Shown one piece after another: positions 48,054 through 59,054 of a stretch of 64,000 nucleotides of DNA. Within the stretch, counting starts at the first letter, position 1. The number at the start of each line of letters is the position of its first letter. Source of the stretch: Mimachlamys varia (taxonomy: Eukaryota; Mollusca; Bivalvia; Pectinida; Pectinidae); NCBI GenBank assembly GCA_947623455.1, contig OX392527.1, positions 63,935,115 through 63,999,114 of the forward strand, in the 5' to 3' direction. The notes under the pieces are model-generated. The model saw only the letters and a list, made by a program, of their open reading frames with translations. It had not been told where the DNA came from and ran no database searches. The position numbers were made by a program, and so were the translations under genes.

Positions 48054-48579
48054 TAAGCATACTGTATTTTTTTTAATATCAATGAAAGCTAATCTTGTTA
48101 GGGTTTTTACTGTAAAAATAAATATAAAATTGTGCTATATCTCGAACATGAATAATTGAACGTGAAAATCGAAGCGTGTAATGCTGAGAAACAATGTCAG
48201 TTCCATATGGAATAGATATCCGATCGATGTATAGGGAATATCAACAGAGACGCACACTATTTAAAGTATCAGAGCGACTGCACTGTTAATGTAATACACA
48301 TCCATAGGGAACATTCATTACAGCCCAGTGGTTAGGTTAGCTATCTTTCATCCACTGTTTTAAATCCGTGAAGAGTTCGTATTGTGTTTGCTGTTTTTCG
48401 CTATGATTGTGTGAGAATAGGGTTATAGTGAGACACGAAAAGTAAACAAAAGAAGGAGAAGGAAGGAGAGAAAAAAGGAAGCATAAAACCGAAACCCTTA
48501 AAACGATACAGTAAATAAACGTCTTTAATATGTCAACTTATCCATAAAAGAAAAATGTTTCTGAGGGGAAGGGGGATTT

Positions 48580-49380
48580 GGGAGGTTGAAGTGATGGGGC
48601 AGAGTATAGGAGGTGGGGGTAATATGAGGGGGTATCGAGAGGGGTGGAGAGGTGGAGCGAAGAGTTACAGTGTAGGGGTAGGGATAGGTTGGGGATAATA
48701 TGAGGGGGTATCGAAATGGGTGGAGAGGTGGAGCGAAGGGAAGAGTAACAGTGTAGGGGTAGGGATAGATGGGGGTAATTTTAGGGGTATCGAGAGGGGT
48801 GGAGAGCTGGAGGGAAGGGAAGAGTAACAGTGTAGGGGTAGGGATAGATGGGGGTAATTTTAGGGGTATCGAGAGGGGTGGAAAGCTGGAGGGAAGGGAA
48901 GAGTAACAGTGTAGGGGTAGGGATAGATGGGGGTAATTTTAGGGGTATCGAGAGGGGTGGAAAGCTGGAGGGAAGGGAAGAGTAACAGTGTAGGGGTAGG
49001 GATAGATGGGGGTAAGTTTAGGGGTATCGAGAGCGGTGGAGAGCTGGAGGGAAGGGAAGAGTTACAGTGTAGGGGCCGTGATAGGTGGGGGATAATTTGA
49101 GGGGGTATCGAGAGGGGTGGAGAGGTGGAGGGAAGGGAAGAGTAACAGTGTAGGGGTAGGGATAGGTGGGGGGTAATTTGAGGGGGTATCGAGAGGGGTG
49201 GAGAGCTGGAGGGAAAAGAAGAGTTACAGTGTAGGGGTAGGGATAGGTGGGGGGTAATTTGAGGGGGTATCGAGAGGGTTGGAGAGGTGGAGGGAAAAGA
49301 AGAGCTACAGTGTAGGGGCCGTGATAGGTGGGGGTAATTTGAGGGGCTATCGAGAGGGGTGGAGAGCTGGAGGGAAATGT
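48580..49380 (+). repeat. ~80-bp G-rich minisatellite, about 10 copies
   Basis: The unit contains 'gggtatcgagaggggtggag', 'gagtaacagtgtaggggtag' and 'ggataggtgggggtaattt', recurring every 80-82 bp. The plus strand is almost C-free. Open frames on the minus strand (48860-49426 and 49018-49410) encode Pro/Ser/Leu repeats and are products of the array, not genes. Confidence 0.95.
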
Positions 49381-49694
49381 GAAATATTTGAAAGAGAGAA
49401 GAAATATCAATTATAAAGTGATGCAATTGTAGGCGGCAAATCGACTTTGTTTCAATCTATGTTCCTTTGGCAGAATAAAAACATAGAAATAAACCAAAAC
49501 TCTGTCCAAGAGCCAACATCAGTCACCTTTCGTAATAATTTGCAATTGGATACAACGGTACTAATTGTTAATCAATAAAACTAGTATACATATCCAACAT
49601 AGTGCACGATATTAAACATTGAGATAATCACTATCATCATTTCCAGAAGTAATTTTCTCAAATAGCTAAGTAACTAAAATCAAGTCTCAGTCGT

Positions 49695-50228
49695 GATGGT
49701 TCTGTCGTTAAGGACGACTGCGTGACGAGTTTACATGAACTGTTTGAAATTCATAATTGTCAAAGACGAGTGCGTGGAAATTGTACATGTAGTGTTTAAA
49801 ACTCATAATTGTCAAAGACGAGTGCGTGAAGATGTTACATGAACTGTTTGAAATTCATAATTGTCAAAGACGAGTGCGTGAAAATTTTACATATAGTGTT
49901 TAAATTTCATGATTGTCAAAGACGAGTGCTTGAAAATTATACATGAACTGTTTAGAATTTATAATTGCCAAAGACGAGTGCGTGGAAATTTTACATATAT
50001 TGTGTTTAAAACTCATGATTGTCAAAGACGAGTGCGTGGAAATTTTACATATATTGTGTTTAAAATTCAGGATTGTCAAGGACGAGTGTGTGAAGATTAT
50101 ACATGTAATGTTTAAAATTCATGTTTGTCAAGGACGAGTGCGTGAAGATTTTACATGTAATTTTAAAAATTCATGATAGCCAAGGACGAGTGCGTGAAGA
50201 TTGTACACGCACTGTTTCAAATCTATGA
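49695..50228 (+). repeat. 52-54-bp minisatellite, about 10 copies
   Basis: 'gtcaaagacgagtgcgtg' recurs at 52-54 bp spacing, with later copies reading 'gtcaaggacgagtg'. The overlapping frames at 49909-50176 come from the array. Confidence 0.95.
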
Positions 50229-50904
50229 TTAAATAGATCACAAATCCTTTCAAGAATAAGACTCAGCCTCACATATTGATACCCCGCGCGAGACACCGAT
50301 CGCGTGACGTAAAGTAATCTCGCGGATCCGACCATACAAGGTCATGGCGGTAACAGTACACAGAGACTGGAAGAGCAAAGGGAAGAGCAGCCTCCAATAA
50401 TGAACCACGTGATTATCACGTATTGATGTATCTGAGGTGTTCCATCATCAACACACATTCATTCTTTGTGGTTTACTCACATGAAACAGACAATACAATT
50501 AAAGATTTAATCACAATTCGATTGTGTTGGCGAGGCAATTTATTTCTGTCTCATCAAAGCGTTTATTTCATTGTTGAAGCTGTGAATTACCTGTCGTTTA
50601 TTAGCAAAACGACAATGTCGTGTCGCGTGCCGGAGCCGTTTCTGTGTGTTTACAAGTATTTACGATGACTATTCACTGATTACTGTGCTCTGTGAAGGGA
50701 ATAACGATAGCAAAATGGCATCAAGGGAGAGTAATAACCAACTAGAAAAAAAGAACATCAAGCTGATCTCCATTTGAACAAAATAGATTACTTTTTCATG
50801 TTAGTAAGTGTGTAAACAAGGTGTCCGTAGGATTTGTGATTTCCTGAACAGAATATCAACACAAAACATACACGAAGTTTTATTTAAGTTCCATATTTAA
50901 ACAA

Positions 50905-51078
50905 AATCAGAGAATATCGAAGCGTCAACAAAACCATAATCCGAACTCATAATCAATTAAACTAGAGGCAAAACAGGAAAAAAGGAAATATTTCCATGGA
51001 AACCCTCCTAAAAGTACAAGGGAATAAGACCATGTGTTCTGGAAGAGTAAGCGTCTTTTGCTTCATTTTTAAAACTAT
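50905..51078 (+). mobile_element. FB arm, truncated
   Basis: 'agagaatatcgaagcgtcaa' through 'agtaagcgtcttttgcttca', ending abruptly next to the segmental duplication. Confidence 0.8.
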
Positions 51079-51620
51079 AATTATTAACATTGTTGTGATA
51101 TTGCGACCAAAAAAGCGACAGTGTTCCAGAATGACCATAAGAATAAACACGTTCGCTAACCATTCCATTAAGAATCTGAGAGGCTAAACTAACGCAGTGT
51201 TTGTACTATCTTGTCAATGAGCGGTCATCTACTTGAGGAATTACAGTATATTACCATACAAAGAAAAGCCGTTTTAAGGGGACAAGGGTGTTTAATAATA
51301 TTGAATCCATTGTTTGAAGTTTTGATGTCCTCGAAACAACCAAATGCATGTACAAAGATTGGAACCTTGAAGTATTAGGCACTGAACTTTGTATAACCTT
51401 GCCAGATGTGATTAGACCGGAAAGGAAAGCCCAATGCAAGGGCGGGGGAAATGATTAGAGTCTTAGCGCTGCAACGACTGCAGTAGAGAAATATTGCTAA
51501 AACTGGGTAAAACTCAAAATGGTACAGGGGCCCAACATGTATCGCCTCCGTTACGCTTTGATTTGAGAGCCCCAAAATTTGCAATATGCATACGTTAGAC
51601 ATAGATAATCTATTCTTTCA

Positions 51621-51817
51621 GGGTCCGAGGTGGCCGAGTAGTTAAGGTGTCCCGACATTCTACCACTAGCCTTCCACCTCTGGGCCGCGAGATTGAATCC
51701 CACGTGTTGCAGTTACCAGGTACTGGCCGTAGGTCGGTGGTTTTTATTCCGGGTGGGCTTTCCTCCACCTCCAAACTTGGTACATGATCCTGGCTGTTAA
51801 CAACACGGTAAAACAAA
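51621..51817 (+). mobile_element. SINE, Leu/Ser-like tRNA head, complete
   Basis: Head 'gaggtggccgagtagttaag' (A box), decayed B box 'gagattgaatccca', body 'gccgtaggtcggtggttttt' and 'gctttcctccacctccaaac', tail 'cacggtaaaacaaa'. An HH element lies immediately after the tail. Confidence 0.8.
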
Positions 51818-52139
51818 GATGACGTAACACACACATATGCTGCACCTCGTTTTAGTAATAGATACAGCATGCCGAACAAATGAATTAAACTGCACCATAC
51901 AGCTGTTTCGTCCTCCAAGGACTCTTCAGTGATGCTAGGGGCCAAAAGGTAGGAATCCAAAATTTCTAAACTAACGTAGAAGCAGAAGGGTCAGGTGCGT
52001 AAAACGCCTTTAATTTATGAATTTAGAAGTAAAATTAAACTAGTTCTGTATAATTTCAAATCGTTTTCTACGAAAATGTAGATATTATGTACCGTGTCAC
52101 TTCTAAAATGAGATTAACTGTGGCTATGGAGGCTTCAAA
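51818..52139 (-). mobile_element. HH element with intact hammerhead
   Basis: In its own sense it starts in 'ggtttgaagcctccatagcc' and ends GTTACGTCATC. About 320 bp, so the 5' ~40 bp of the full-length form is missing. It is inserted at the 3' tail of the SINE in duplication copy 1 and absent from copy 2, so it arrived after the duplication or was lost. No protein frame. Confidence 0.88.
51892..51935 (-). ncRNA. Hammerhead ribozyme (type I), apparently complete
   Basis: Self-cleaving RNA. In minus sense: stem I GCAUCA (51935-51930), core CUGAAGA (51929-51923; position 7 may be any base), stem II GUCCU-UGG-AGGAC (51922-51910), core GAA (51909-51907), stem III ACAG/CUGU (51906-51899), H17 = A (51898), then UGGUGC (51897-51892), which closes stem I with one G-U pair. 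All invariant core bases are present. Predicted cleavage is between 51898 and 51897. Stem III is a perfect 8-nt palindrome with no loop, so a monomer would be strained and a dimer, with stem III shared between two RNAs or two tandem copies, is more likely. This is known for hammerheads with very short stem III. Confidence 0.85.
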
Positions 52140-52867
52140 CCACATTATACTTTAATATGTCCAGCCATTGAAGTAGAATGGGATCAAGACGGCCCCGTCA
52201 CAATACAAACAACACCAAAACAATAGTTAAGTAATATAACAGTACAATATTGATTAATGTACGACATTCGGTGATAGAAGTTCGTACATCCAGAGATAAC
52301 AAAAGCATTTTTTTATCGCTCTAAGTATTTGTTTCTTTTTGAATTTATCAGTTCTTTGTAAATTAAAACCCCATAAGGATAAATTGGGCTATCTTAGAAT
52401 AAATCCAAACACATCCAACTCAAGCAAAAGGTGGGCAGATTCCATAAGTATGGTTCTCACAAGCTAGCCCAATGTTAGCGTTGAGATAGGTGGTTTGGGC
52501 AAAGTATTGGATTAGACTCGGTTTTGTTATACGGAAACTATTTGTGGTTTTTTAAATCCTCGCCCAGCGTCAATTTGTTTTCAGAATGTCCATAAAAATA
52601 AACACGTTCGCTAATCGTTCCATTAAAAAACTGAGGCTAAACTAACGCAGTGTTTGTACTATCTTGTCAATGAGCGGGCATCAACTTGAAGAATTACGTT
52701 ATTTGTGATATAAGTAGATGTCAGGCAAAGAAAAACCGTTTTAAGGGGGAAAGGGTGTGTAATTATATTGAATCTATTGTTTGAAGTTTTGACGTCCTCG
52801 AAGCCGCCACATACATACAAAGATTGTAACATTAAAGTATTAGGCACTGACCTTTGTATGACCTTGA

Positions 52868-52904
52868 CAGATGTGACTAGACCGGAAAGGTCTAGTCACA
52901 TCTG
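52868..52904. repeat. Perfect 16-bp inverted repeat, 5-bp loop
   Basis: 'cagatgtgactagacc' (52868-52883), loop GGAAA, then its exact reverse complement (52889-52904). Copy 1 at 51413 has only the left half followed by unrelated sequence. Confidence 0.95.
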
Positions 52905-53060
52905 CTAAAACTGCTATATAGTCAAATATTGCTAAAACTGGGTAAAACTCAAAATGGTACAGGAGCCCAACATGTATCGCCTCCGCTACGCTTTAATTTG
53001 AGAGCCCCAATATAAAGAACGTTTGCAATATATATACGTTAGACATAGATAATTTATTCT

Positions 53061-53238
53061 CGACATTCTACCACTAGCCCTCCACCTCTGGGTTGCGAGT
53101 TCGAAACCCACGTGTTGCAGTTGCCAGGTACTGACCGTAGGTCGATGGTTTTTATTCCGAGTACTCCGGCTTTCCTCCACCTCCAAACCTAGTATCCCCT
53201 TACATGACCATGGCTGTTAACGGGACGGTAAAACAAAA
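53061..53238 (+). mobile_element. SINE, head-truncated
   Basis: Paralogue of 51621-51817 that lost the first ~35 bp. The B-box region is better kept ('gcgagttcgaaacccacg'). Tail 'gggacggtaaaacaaaat'. Confidence 0.75.
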
Positions 53239-53684
53239 TAATCCTAACCACACTATTTTTTCCAACTACCTATCGATGTATAATGAAATACATGCTGCGA
53301 CACTTTTACCAGCAACCATAGTACGTTGATGACAAGTTAACAGTACACATAATGTGTCCAGCCATTGAAGTAGAATTGGATCAAGACGGCCCCGTCACGA
53401 TACAAACAACACCAAAACGATAGTTAAGTATTATAACAGTTCAATATCGATTGGTGTACGACTTTCGGTTTGATAGAAGTTCGTACAACCAGATTTGGAA
53501 TCAATCCAAATGCATCCACCCCAAGCAAACAGTGGACGGATTCCATAAGTATGGTTCTCACAAGCTAGCCCAAAGTTAGCGCTGAGTTAGGTAAATTGGG
53601 CAAAGTATTGGATTAGACTCGGTTTTGTAATAGGGGAAACTATTTGTGTTTTTTCTATCCTCGACCAGCGTCAATTTGTTTTCA

Positions 53685-54400
53685 TTTGCACAAAACGACT
53701 ACATTCGTTATGTTTATGTTTCAATTAGCGAATCAATTAATGGTAGTTCATTTACGAAAATAGTGCTATAAGACACCCTCAACCATGAAATAGCACGTGA
53801 TCAATCCCTCTAAATCGATTGGCCAATAAGGGGCACATCCATAAAAGACCATTTTGCTGTGTCAATACGTCAGGAAGTGACAGGGTCCTAATCAGGGCCC
53901 GTCTCTGGTAGACGGACGGCGTTGGCGTCTAATTAAGACGAATATGTATCCCTTTAGATGTGAATCTCTTAGGAATACTGCTCTCCGCACATTGCCGTCA
54001 AATCCTATTTCAGGGGACGCCAAACGCGCAATGAAACACTTAATGATGACAAGACAGACTTGCCTCCGAAAAGTTCCTTGCTTCACACCACTTTCCCTCG
54101 TTAAGCAGAAGGCATTTGGCCGTGTCCACAAAATTACTATAGTCGGGCCGCTTGTCTGTGTATTGTGTACTTAAATCACATTTTACGATATTTAGAACTC
54201 AGCAACACAGAAAGACAACCTTGGACACCGTATAAAAAAACAACAAAATATTGTCGACAAAATCTCGGTTCGAACTCGAAATCGATAAAAGTACTGCGCT
54301 ATATAATTATGACGCTAAATACAGAGTATATTTGTTGCTTTTTACAGCAAATGTTTAGTGCACTGATTCACCAATGCGTTTATTCGTTTAAATTCGGTAA
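53685..54400. other. No gene recognised
   Basis: A relatively GC-balanced stretch at 53890-54130 is open on both strands (plus 53944-54174, minus 53892-54131) without a recognised domain. 54255-54300 resembles a decayed FB end. Confidence 0.35.
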
Positions 54401-54444
54401 AGCGCTTCGGTTAAGCGCTTCGGTTAAGCGCTTCGGTTAAGCGC
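54401..54444 (+). repeat. 13-bp tandem repeat
   Basis: 'agcgcttcggtta' occurs three times plus a partial copy. Confidence 0.95.
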
Positions 54445-54704
54445 TAAAATTTAAGTCCACCAAAAAAGTACGATTCCAGAAACTTGTTTTTGCAAAACTA
54501 TTTACATACTGTAATACGACTAACACACAGCAATTGATCACTGTCAATGACAGTATGCCATACGATCTCAAACATGCGAATGCAGCAAAGCAGCTTAGGA
54601 TCTAGGATAGACAGGGCGTCGCCCACAGATACATGTATGTCATACAATAGTTTTAGTGCGGATGAGAACAAACATTATCAAATAGCAATGCCTTTGTTTG
54701 TTTT

Positions 54705-55300
54705 GTTTTTGTTTATTTGTTTATTTTTAACAACCCATTGACTACTATGGTCATTTTTAGCCTCGCGGGTTCATTTCTTAAAACATGTAAGTATGAGGTG
54801 AATCAGGTTAATATAATTAGAAATTATATCAGATCACAAAAATGACTTTTAAAAGATATCGAGGAATAGAAATTTCTTTTAGGGTGAAAGTGACAACGGA
54901 TGATGAAAGAATTTCAAAGATCGATCAATGGTTTGAAACGATGTTAATCTGCTAAGATGGTTAGATAATTAATATATATGATATATAGTAGGCCTACGCC
55001 AGCGACATTAAATAGCGTTTTCATGTCAGGTACATGAAAAAACTGTTTCAAACTGGCGCATTCCATTAAAAAGTGCTCTATTGTAAACTTTTACTGTAGA
55101 GCACTTGTGTAACATGTGTGGCAAATAGGTGGAACTTCCCCTTTCAGTAGATGCACATAAAAGATGTAGGTACAATGTATGTCCAGTTTGGAGTCGCGAG
55201 AGGACAACTTCCTCTCTTCGATCTCTCCGATAGCATTGACAAAGCAGGCATTAGTGTTTAAAGGGAAGTATTGAAAACAACCAAGCAATGTATGGCATAT
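54705..55300 (-). pseudogene. Non-LTR retrotransposon (LINE) 3' end remnant
   Basis: In minus sense 55225-55030 reads in broken frames: R-R-E-E-V-V-L-S-R-L-Q-T-G-H-T, a frameshift, then Y-I-F-Y-V-H-L-L-K-G-E-V-P-P-I-C-H-T-C, a stop, then T-I-E-H-F-L-M-E-C-A. This is the typical C-terminal signature of Jockey/I-like LINE ORF2 proteins: a L-x-R-L-x-x-G-H-T motif, a L-L-K-G-E motif, and a C-x2-C...H-x4-C cluster. The downstream ~300 bp is the 3' UTR, ending in an A-rich AAACAAATAAAC-type tail near 54705. The UTR alone recurs at 16835-17110. Inactive: at least one frameshift and one stop, and the 5' part is absent. Confidence 0.65.
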
Positions 55301-55344
55301 GCTGTGAAAAGAATAATATTCGTGAAGGTTTCAATTTTTTCCTT

Positions 55345-55890
55345 CATATCAACAAAACCATAATCCGAACTAAAAATCTATTTAACTAATACGAATAAAA
55401 TGCTGACATTTACATGGATACTATGTAAAATTACAAGAGAATAAGCGATAAAGTCCGAGTATGACTAAATTGAGTGACGTGTTTCCCAACGGATGGCAAC
55501 TCCGGAAGAACAAAAGTACCGTATAGCAAGGGGAAGCAACTCTGTTTACGCACGCATGTGTTAACATTCAAGAGCTTCGCTCGGGCACCTGAGAGCTACG
55601 CTCTAATTAAGGACACTTAAGCACACTGTCAATCTGACCCTTTAATACAAATATGCCTTTACATTATCGTTGAATATCCCTGCTATTTGAAACATGTTTG
55701 CGAATAAGTTCGTCGATGAAGCAGAAGACGCTAACAGTTTCGAACTGCCTGGTCTTATTTTTGACTCGTACCTTTTAAAGGTTGTCCGTGTTAAAATTGT
55801 ATTTGTTCATATTTATGTTGATCCTAGTTTAGTCGTTTGATATTGAGTTGATTATGATTTTGTTAACGCTTTAGTGTTTGTTTGTGACTT
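55345..55890. mobile_element. Short, diverged FB element with both arms
   Basis: The left arm ('caacaaaaccataatccgaa', to about 55445) and right arm in inverse (about 55695-55890, ending 'gttaacgctttagtg') face outward like the complete element at 23.6 kb. The centre is unrelated sequence of about 250 bp. Confidence 0.65.
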
Positions 55891-57030
55891 TCTATAAGAC
55901 ATTTACAAATGAGATGGCTTTTCATTTACCGTGCATTTTGTATCTCTGATGATCAGAGTTCTCGACCCTATTACAAACGTCGATTTCCAATTTAGTTGCG
56001 ATTAACAGCATGTATTAAAGATAGGAGGTATATTTTATTTCACTTTGTTGGCGAGATCTGGAATATCCTGCCGTCAATCATTCTATCAGGAACCAGTAGG
56101 TCTGTCGTTTGACAGAATCTCGTGCCAGAGATCTCGTATTTTACACATGCGACAGTCCAGACGTATCGGCAGCGTCATATCTGTCCATCGGCCGTCATTA
56201 CTAGCGAAGATAAATGGCAGGACAGTGGTTATACGGTAATGCTGGTTCTCTTGGGGGATTCTACAGTCCTCATAGAATGTAAAATATTGAATAGTGGAGT
56301 CTGCGTGCGCCTCCTTCTTAAAAGTTTAACATCCCTCTATATTTGCAGCATTAAACGGTTATAAACATAGCCCCATGCTCCTCTGATAAAGATCTTCAAA
56401 TGTACACTATTGTCTATAGTGGGTATTGCTATATTTTTCCGGGAAAGAAATTGAGATAGGTGGTACCGAAAATGGTCCCAGTATGTGAAAGAACAGCTGA
56501 TTAAAATGAAAAAGATGCAATAATAAAAATATTATTTTATTGCCTGTCTTCCGGAATTTTTTAACACATCAAAGCAAATCTAAATAGATTAAAAAGTATA
56601 AAAGTTCTAAAAATACAACGACAGCTAACGAATTGGTTGTAAAATAGGTAGCATCTATCCAATATGGTTTTACATAGCAAAACTTTTATGAATATCAAAA
56701 CCCCTCGATTTGGAAGTTGTTGACTTATTTCAATTTAAAATAAACAATGGTGTAAAACTTCTTGTTTCTATTTTATTCTCAATGTGACTAATTTTGTCTT
56801 GAATCTTGTCTATTACAAGACAAGTTTTAGATATCAAACTTTGACTTACGATATCATAATTGCTTACAAATGGCTCTGATAGAAAGTGTAATTCATGACT
56901 AATTCGACAGCAGTTTTACGCCGGCGAGAAAAAAAAAAATATGAAAAAAGAGGGCAAAAAAATATCATCTGAAAATGATAACGTTAACTCCAGTATTTAC
57001 GTTATTATGATGTTTCTCACCAGCTAATAT
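55891..57030. other. No gene recognised
   Basis: 56041-56240 is open in two frames and GC-balanced but not recognisable. The remainder is AT-rich. Confidence 0.35.
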
Positions 57031-57034
57031 TGGT

Positions 57035-57205
57035 TTGATCTATTTGTGTTTTACGCCCTATTAACAGATTGGGGTTTGAAGGACTTGCCAGGTTAAATTG
57101 ATGGAGAAAAGCCGGACTTCTTTGAGAAAGCAACCAACCTACGGCCAGTATTTTATAATTGCCGTCGAGTGATAGTGGTATCAGAATGACAGACACTTAA
57201 ACCAC
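57035..57205 (-). mobile_element. SINE, Leu/Ser-head family, diverged
   Basis: 'ttttacgccctattaacaga', 'cctacggccagtattttata' and 'cagacacttaaaccacttgc' match the 61.5-kb SINE in minus sense. Confidence 0.6.
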
Positions 57206-58404
57206 TTGCCCCCCTCCCCACCTACCCCCACCCTCACCTTCCTCCACCCCCATCCCCTATCCCCGTAAGCATAGAACACGTATCGACGATCAGACGAAGT
57301 TGCTGTCCATACAGTATCTTGCTACTCTTTGTTAGATTTTTGCTTGACCCCCTTGTCAAAATATATGATCGTATAAACAAAAGGTGCCAATGAAGACTTC
57401 GCCGAAACAAAGCGTTCCACAGAGGGACATGGAAGGAAGTAGATTCCTGATCGTGCAATAGGGACAGGTATCCGAAAGTTAAAAGATTCGAAAATTACCG
57501 CTTTCCGATTCTGCATGAACCCCATCATCAGTCGGCTGTTATAACATGCAGACGGAAACAGCTGTCCTTTTCGTTCCTCGAACCTGCCCGGAAAGTTGGG
57601 TCATTGCCAATATTAGCGGTAACATACGCCGGACTGTTTGTAATATCAAACATATGTATATGTTACTTCACTTACAAAGCTTAGTGTAAACATGATTTGG
57701 AAGTGAAGGTCGACATCTAATGTGTAATCTGTCAGTGGAAAATTCGTCTCGATTCTATGAATTTTCTGAAAGTCGTAATTGTTGCAAGAACTGTAAATTG
57801 TACGTGTAACAAGTTAAACAAAATATATATACATGTTCGTACATATGGAAGGACATGTAAACACTATCGATATTTCCTGTTTGCTATGATCAAATTAAGC
57901 CAAGCGGAAAATTGCTTTTGTCATTCTCTGTAATACAAATATGGTTATTGCTGATCGGTTGATTGATTGCTGGTATTACGTCTTCACGGCAAGCCAAGAT
58001 CGGATGTCAGTGACGAGGACCACTTTCACTACATCTGAGCTAAGGTCTATTTTACATGTAATTAAGGCCTGTCTAATATACACGCTTCTTAAACAAACAG
58101 TGCAGCATGCCACAGTATACGTAGCTGTATTGATACAATTATTTTGTTTTCGGTTCAACCGTATCAGTTCTGTTCAAGTAATGTGGACAGTTGCCTACGC
58201 AATTTGTGAAGCGAATTGTTTTGTCTCATTTAAGGTGAATAAAGAAATACAATAATTGAAAGACATTACAAATACATTTGCTAATCCTTTTTTTTTCAAG
58301 TGGTCGAAAGACCAAGCCATCTTTTTGTTTCTATTTTCTTACTGGAACACAAAGAATAATTATCTTGTACTATGTCAAGGGTGGCCGTGTAATTATTTTC
58401 TTCG

Positions 58405-58480
58405 TTCACATTTTTTGCCCATGATCTAATTATTTTGAGATCGGATTATGGTTTTGATGATGCTTCGCAATTCTAGGATT
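58405..58480 (-). mobile_element. FB terminal fragment
   Basis: 'tttttgcccatgatctaatt', 'agatcggattatggttttga' and 'gatgcttcgcaattcta', a short outer-arm relic. Confidence 0.6.
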
Positions 58481-58758
58481 TTCTTTTTCAGATTGAAAAT
58501 GCGAAATGTATTTGTTATTGACGTATATATGTACGTAGGTGGTAGGTGTCCTTGAATTACTATTTCTCACGATTTTATCATTTACATTAATTGGCATGAT
58601 ATGGTGTCGGTGTACCAGTGTCTAATCACAGCTAGGTTCGCAGAAAGTGAAGTCGGCAGTGATTAGTTGACCACGTCAAAATTGCTGCAAAGGTCGAATG
58701 ATATACCTGTAAACAAGGTAGATTATGTTTATCTCCTACATGAATCTGATGATAAATA

Positions 58759-58783
58759 TACTGAAACGAAAAAGAAACGCAAC
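58759..58783 (+). repeat. Tc1 left terminal inverted repeat
   Basis: Perfect inverted match to 60276-60300, next to TA. Confidence 0.95.
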
Positions 58784-59054
58784 ATGGAAAATTGTGATTA
58801 ATTTTGTATTAAATATACATATCTGTATAAAAATCGCCGATATAAACATGCAACCTGCCTAACACCCATACCAATCTTCAAAATCACCCAAGTGTGACTA
58901 GAGACCTATGCACTTCCGGCGCGGTAAAAACATCAAAAACCGTGCCTGTACAAACATATGCGTTCTTTTTTCATTCAAACCAGTATCAATTCATCACTAA
59001 CATTGAGCCACATCATCGCCAATACTTTTGCAAACAATAATTCCTTTTACAATT

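Larger units (their letters stand above)
51123..52581. repeat. Tandem segmental duplication, copy 1
   Basis: Homologous to 52582-53684. Shared order: 'cagaatgaccataa' block, 'aacgcagtgtttgtactatc', 'aatggtacaggggcccaaca', SINE, then 'tgtccagccattgaagtaga' to 'cagcgtcaatttgttttc'. It carries an HH element that copy 2 lacks. Confidence 0.9.
52582..53684. repeat. Tandem segmental duplication, copy 2
   Basis: Same block order as copy 1 without the HH element, with a 5'-truncated SINE and a local palindrome (52868-52904) in place of about 75 bp. About 85% identity by eye. Confidence 0.9.

Noticed and set aside
48860..49426. 188-residue Pro/Ser-rich open frame
   Set aside because: It is the complement of the G-rich minisatellite and repeats every ~80 bp.
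49909..50176. Open frames in the 52-54-bp array
   Set aside because: Products of the tandem repeat, with no start or domain support.
53892..54174. Overlapping open frames on both strands
   Set aside because: More GC-balanced than the surroundings, but no recognisable domain or splice sites.
57234..57528. Minus-strand open frames near 57.3 kb
   Set aside because: Two overlapping frames of similar length, no domain, next to a C-rich tract.
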